64,000 bases of DNA from positions 3,692 through 67,691 of the forward strand of contig VTPC01002466.1 in the NCBI GenBank assembly GCA_011009095.1, in the 5' to 3' direction. Below are positions 59,958-64,000 of this stretch, in pieces. The notes beneath the pieces are model-generated. The model did no database searches. It saw nothing but the letters and a program-made list of their open reading frames with translations, and was not told where the DNA came from. Position 1 is the stretch's first letter; each line of letters begins with the position of its first letter. The stretch comes from Ignelater luminosus. Lineage: Eukaryota > Arthropoda > Insecta > Coleoptera > Elateridae. The position numbers were made by a program, and so were the translations under genes.

Positions 59958-60611
59958 TACTAGAATTGGTTTTCGCACGGGTCTTCTTGGTGTCAGATTT
60001 CCTTCTCTCAGTCTATTCCTAACAGTCTGGTCAGAAATCTCCAATCCATGAGTCGTTCTTAGCCTTTTGCTGTAGATGTGCGAGAACGTAGGGAGGATAG
60101 GATTAAAAATCGATCCTGGATTCGATTCGTTTTCCTCTTGGGACCTTGTCCAATCCGTCTTTTATATCCTCCTGTTTCTAGGTAACGATTCCATACATGA
60201 TGAACAACAGAAGTGTTCACGTTAAAATTTCTTGCAAATTGTCGAATAGTGGTACCATTTTCAATAGCTGCAACAACCCGAACCACTTCTGCTTCACTTA
60301 GATACCTCACTTCGATGTAACTGGTGTGAAACTCAACAATTTATAATCAACTGCCAACATAATTTACTATACCAAAGCACACTACTTTTCTGAATTGAAA
60401 TGTTCATTGTTGGTTTCATTTTGTTTCTTGTAGTTTTTTTTAATTGATATCGTTATCTCAAGAGTAATAAGTGAATATTTATTCTTTTCGCAGTTTTATT
60501 CGAACAAAATAGTAATTTTTAAGATATTCTTAGTTAGATTTGTACAGTGTTGCAAATTAAAAAGTTATTCAACTGTAAAGAAGCGTTCCTCTAATTATTT
60601 TGAGCAATGTA

Positions 60612-63489
60612 GTTCCTGATGAAGCAACCGAACACTGCCCTTGAAACTCAAAAGCAGAATGGTTAAAGTACAGCTGAGTCTTATAGTCCAAACCGTCTTA
60701 GAACAATACGTACAATAAATGCAACTGTCTGTACTGCACCAATTTATTGTTATCGGTTGTTTTAAAATGCCATGAGTTATTTTAAAAAGGCAGGAAGATC
60801 CTGCATTTGTACTATATGCGCATAATTTTTCAATTATCTTTCACAGAATAACAGTAGGTAGTATGCATTAGTTGGTAGTAAATCTCTAAATTGAGTAGGC
60901 TTGTTAATTTTAGGTAAAGGTTGTAGCCTCCTTTCAACACAAAAGGAATGTATAATGCTCAAAACAATAATAATTAATTATACGGCAAGTATTTGGATGT
61001 AAAAAAGGCATGGATAGACAGTGTTCTTGAATTCATTGCATCAACTTCTGTTGCTTTTGATTTAATCGTTTGTAAACATTAAAAACAACATTAGTATTGA
61101 CAAAGGTAAAGTTAAAAGTGTTGATTATTATGTTTAATGTTATGACTTCTGAGTATAAGAATCTCTTATATCCAAGTCTAATGGCTCATTTCGTAAAATT
61201 CAGTCAATAAGATAATTATTTATTGCGTGAAGATTCTTTGAGAACTCTGTAATAGAATTTTTAACTCTATCACGTACACGGGAGCTTTTTAGAAAACTTT
61301 TGTGTGTGATGATACTTAGGACTTTAGATGAGTCATTTTCTTTTCTAATTGCGTAATTTGTGAATAACTTTATGATAATTCCAAAAAGCAGTTTCTACCC
61401 AACGCATCTTATTACGAAATTTTATCATTGAATTATGTACTTTTACTCGATTTTGTAAGTGAAACACCCTGTATGTTTCTTAAAGTACTAATTTCCGATT
61501 TATTGCTGGTTACGTACAATACTGACGTAATACGCATCTGAATCTAAAAGTATTAACCTTAGTCAATAATTAATAATATATGCATCAGACCAAGGCCGTA
61601 GGTTCTAACGATTAAAGTTTCATTGGGAGTGAGCTGGTAAGCAAATACTGCCAAAGCACTTGCTAAAACTCTATAAGGGGTAACTAATTACAAAAATCAG
61701 CTATAGCGATAAAATTATACAACAGATTCGGAACTGACAAAAAGTCCAAAAAATATTGTCTGTTGGCCAAAAAACTATAATCAAAGACGAAATTGAACAC
61801 CACGTTATATTTTCAAAAATAACAGATCCAGATCATTTTTTATAATAATCGTTATTGCTATGGGTACTCTTCGTAATTACAATAATTATAAAACGGCAAG
61901 CAAGGAAAAAATTAGTAGTAAGCATGAAACACCGTAATTGTCATTGTTTAAAATTCTCAGAACGAAGTTGATTCTTGGGTTTAGTAAAACACGGCTGATT
62001 GAACAGCGAATTTAACACTCGAAGAGAATATAAAAATTCCCCACAAAGTAATGTCACTTTTCAGAAGTGCACGTACTCGTACTTCATTGAAAGGGTTTCC
62101 AGTTATTGAAGCCTTTCTTTAAATAAATGTCTAAATACCTTTTCAAGGACTTATTTTACCAAGAAAGATGGATTTGTAAATTTGTTAGTTTTCTCCTCAA
62201 TTAGATTTCTTTGAAGTGTTGTCATTCTCCAAGGTCTGCTCTCATAGGCGCCATAAATCACAGTAATCTTATTTTATCGTAATACATATTAGACACTTAG
62301 TAATTACAGTTATTTTAAAAGCTTACTATCCGACAAAGTCAGCTTAAGGGTTCAAGTCTTCTGTCTGTGTCTGAACATGAAAATCTATTTGTATATGCAT
62401 GGCACATAAGTTAAGCCGATTTTCTTACTATTGTTCAACAACAGTTGTTATTTATTAATTACTTACAGCTAAATGAACTGAATTATTTTCGATATTTTTA
62501 GGAAAGGAACTTTAAATCATCCCTTTTGTGTTTTAGATGTTGTGGACGTTTTAAAAAAAAAACAAACATTGAAACTTGCCCGACCTGATTGGAGAGAGGT
62601 GCAGCTGGCGCAAAAGCCTGCCTGATCCTGAGAATTCTAGTAACCTGCAGTGCCCCTAATGAATTGAAGAATCACAGCATACCAAAATTTCTGAACAAGA
62701 TGAAGATCCTAACAACTTAGGCGCAATCCTCGTCGAATCTGAACTTCTGGCTGATTAGGCTTTTAATTTATTAGTACAGAAAACAGAATCCTGAAAATTT
62801 ATGGGGATAGTTAAAGCTGGGATTGTAGGCAAGATGCTGTTTTAAATATTCAAGACACTTGAATTTTAAGAAGAAATCTTCACCAATCACAGCAAACGCT
62901 TTAATTTAGCAAGTTGCTTTCTTGAATTTTTAGATACTTTTGCCTATTTTAGTTTTGTTTTTGTAATTTGGCACTCCAGGCTAAAGCGCTTTTTAGACTT
63001 TTTGAATATTAAAGACACCTGAATGTTAAGACAGAATTTTCATCGATCACGGCAAATATATGTACTTTAATTTGGCAAGTTGACTAATAAGAAAAATGAT
63101 AATTTAGACAACCGGATGAAGAATTAAAGATTTCTACATCCATTGGTTCACATAATTTACGTCAAAAATACATTAAACTCCGTCTAGAATGTTTTGGTTT
63201 AAAGATATCGATATGCCCTATCGAATTCAATGCAAAAAGTATGCGCATACGTGTTTTTATGTTCGGCTTTTCGTTTTCGCATCAGCAGATCTGTTTGCCC
63301 TAAAACTAGTAAAACTTCTAGTTTTGGGCCTTAGCGTATTAGCGACCAAATTTCTTTTATGGAATATCCAACGCAATTGAGGCATTTCCATGCAAAAGAG
63401 TACTGAACTCTTTATCTTCCAAAATTATTTTCCTTCTCGTTTAACCAGCATTGCTTTTGTTTCCCAAAATTATTCCTTCTTGAACAATA
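60612..63489. other. AT-rich spacer with a diverged duplication
   Basis: No gene recognised. A pair of related segments lies at 62841-62917 and 63001-63083 (listed separately). The frame at 63189-63380 plus is anonymous. Confidence 0.5.
62841..63083. repeat. Diverged direct repeat pair, about 80 bp each
   Basis: Copy one (62841-62917) and copy two (63001-63083) share the same order of phrases: GAATATT/AAATATT, AAGACAC.TGAAT.TTAAG, AATCACAGCAAA versus GATCACGGCAAA, and TTTAATTTAGCAAGTTG versus TTTAATTTGGCAAGTTG. The offset is about 160 bp. It looks like an old tandem duplication; what it derives from is unknown. Confidence 0.7.
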
Positions 63490-64000
63490 CGAGGGAAGTT
63501 CATTATTTATTGTCTCTGACATAGAAATGAAATGAAAAATTGTTTGCTGTCGATTTGTTGTTCTTTGTATGTGAAGTTTAGTTTCATTACGTCTTTCTAT
63601 TTAAAAGTTCTCAATATTTTATTCTGTTCTTGTGTTCGTGATTTTTTGAAAATGGACAAATTTGAAATACGTGCTGTTACTAAGTACGTCTGTAAGTGGG
63701 TGTTATCACTTAAAGAAATCCATAATAACATGACAGAAGTGTTGGGTGAATCTTCACCTTCCTATCAAATAATCAAAAACTGGTCTCGAGATTTTAAATG
63801 TGGAAAATAATCCTGTCCACATGCACCGGGTGCTCGACCGCCGAAAACTGTCACCACTCAAGAAAATATAAATTTAGTCCACGACATGGTACTAAGTGAT
63901 AGCAGAATTACTGTTAGATTTATAGCAGAGACAAGTGGCTTTTCAGTAGGTACGGTTGAAAAAACGATGAATTGAACCTCAGAAAAGTGTCTGCACGTTG
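63490..64000 (+). mobile_element. Mariner element running off the window end
   Basis: CGAGGGAAGTTCATTATTTA starts at 63490 just after TA (63488-63489) and resembles a mariner terminus (CGAGGG...TTCA). A transposase N-terminus follows 160 bases later. The other end lies outside the window. Confidence 0.75.
63652..64000 (+). pseudogene. Mariner transposase N-terminal part, broken
   Basis: The ATG at 63652 starts MDKFEIRAVTKYVCKWVLSL, then KEIHNNMTEVLGESSPSYQI and WSRDFKCGK, the SETMAR-like mariner N-terminus (first HTH). A TAA at 63808-63810 stops the frame; the same frame continues with GARPPKTVTTQENINLVHDM and VLSDSRITVRFIAE (linker and second HTH), to a second stop at 63973-63975. The family phrase KVSARW then appears in another frame at the window edge. 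Catalytic parts are outside the window. Confidence 0.88.

Larger units (their letters stand above)
58438..60310 (-). pseudogene. Tc1-like transposase (DD34E), interrupted
   Basis: From the ATG at 60310 the paired-like HTH reads MRYLSEAEVVRVVAAIENGT and IRQFARNFNVNTSVVHHVWN, followed by GPKRKT. The reading continues to RRPVRKPIL near 59960, where the nested element begins. It resumes at 59082 with TQYHIVSRLNF and HWRPVLFSDESRFRLSR (first catalytic D). The frame at 58743-58498 gives MQDNARSYTT (second D) and LSPDLNPIEHLWDLLDRRVQ (catalytic E), with 34 residues between them. Stops and shifts near 58970, 58850 and 58500 show it was already decaying. It ends at 58438-58440 (GRHTRY then stop). Confidence 0.9.
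58191..60609 (-). mobile_element. Tc1-like element, split by a second insertion
   Basis: The ends are inverted repeats of 26 bp with one mismatch: CACTGCTCAAAATAATTAGA on the left, CATTGCTCAAAATAATTAGA as the reverse complement on the right. TA flanks both sides (58189-58190 and 60610-60611). Without the nested insertion (about 874 bp including the gap) the element would be about 1.5 kb, normal for Tc1. It encodes a DD34E transposase on the minus strand. Confidence 0.92.

Noticed and set aside
59041..60051. Very long open frames (237-292 aa) on both strands across the N region
   Set aside because: They exist only because Ns were translated as X; the real flanking residues are from the inverted arms and the Tc1 remnant.
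62349..62362. B-box-like GGTTCAAGTC as part of a tRNA gene
   Set aside because: No A box or acceptor stem upstream.
63189..63380. 63-aa frame upstream of the last mariner as a host exon
   Set aside because: No family similarity and no splice or promoter signals beyond chance.

Overview
The window is AT-rich eukaryotic DNA, almost certainly from an insect. The evidence is its repeat content: mariner and Tc1 DNA transposons, hAT/ZMYM1-type elements, a BEL/Pao LTR retrotransposon, RTE and Jockey/I-type LINEs, and long AT-rich spacers. I found no convincing host protein-coding exon, tRNA or rRNA gene. Nearly all recognisable coding sequence belongs to mobile elements at different stages of decay, so the window reads as intergenic or intronic DNA.

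Left part (1-12960): a decayed hAT element with a ZMYM1-like TTF/DUF4371 protein lies on the minus strand (about 2287-6060). A structurally complete mariner (4369-5671, 29-bp perfect inverted termini, uninterrupted 347-aa transposase) sits inside it. A CT/ATCT microsatellite follows (6405-6474), then a 5'-truncated mariner (7591-8496). Next comes a BEL/Pao retrotransposon (8661 to about 12410) with a 5' LTR, a large gag-to-RT deletion and no recognisable 3' LTR. It is followed by about 480 bp of pyrimidine-rich DNA.

Middle part (12960-48560): mostly gene-free AT-rich DNA. Within it are a GC-rich LINE fragment on the minus strand (19085-20695), and a cluster made of a hAT 3' end, a mariner remnant and a DUF7869-like remnant (25577-27960). 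There is also a LINE RT/RNase H remnant (about 30010-30990), two RTE fragments in opposite orientation around a hAT-like tip (36183-37830), a long Jockey/CR1-like LINE with a pentanucleotide tail (about 39140-42308), and another RTE ghost (43270-44020).

Right part (48560-64000): a 138-bp PIF/Harbinger-like MITE (48586-48723). Then comes the most unusual object of the window: a roughly 2.4-kb unit (49071-51452) with imperfect terminal inverted repeats of about 325 bp. These enclose a protein with an XPG/FEN-like PIN nuclease domain and a Cys-rich tail, and no recognisable DDE transposase. Further right, a Tc1 element (58191-60609) has been split by a second TA-inserted element with inverted arms of at least 111 bp, whose centre is an assembly gap. 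The window ends inside another mariner (from 63490).

The mobile elements act independently of one another. What links them is nesting order: mariner into hAT, and a long-TIR element into Tc1. All functional statements come from reading translations by eye; no database search was run.
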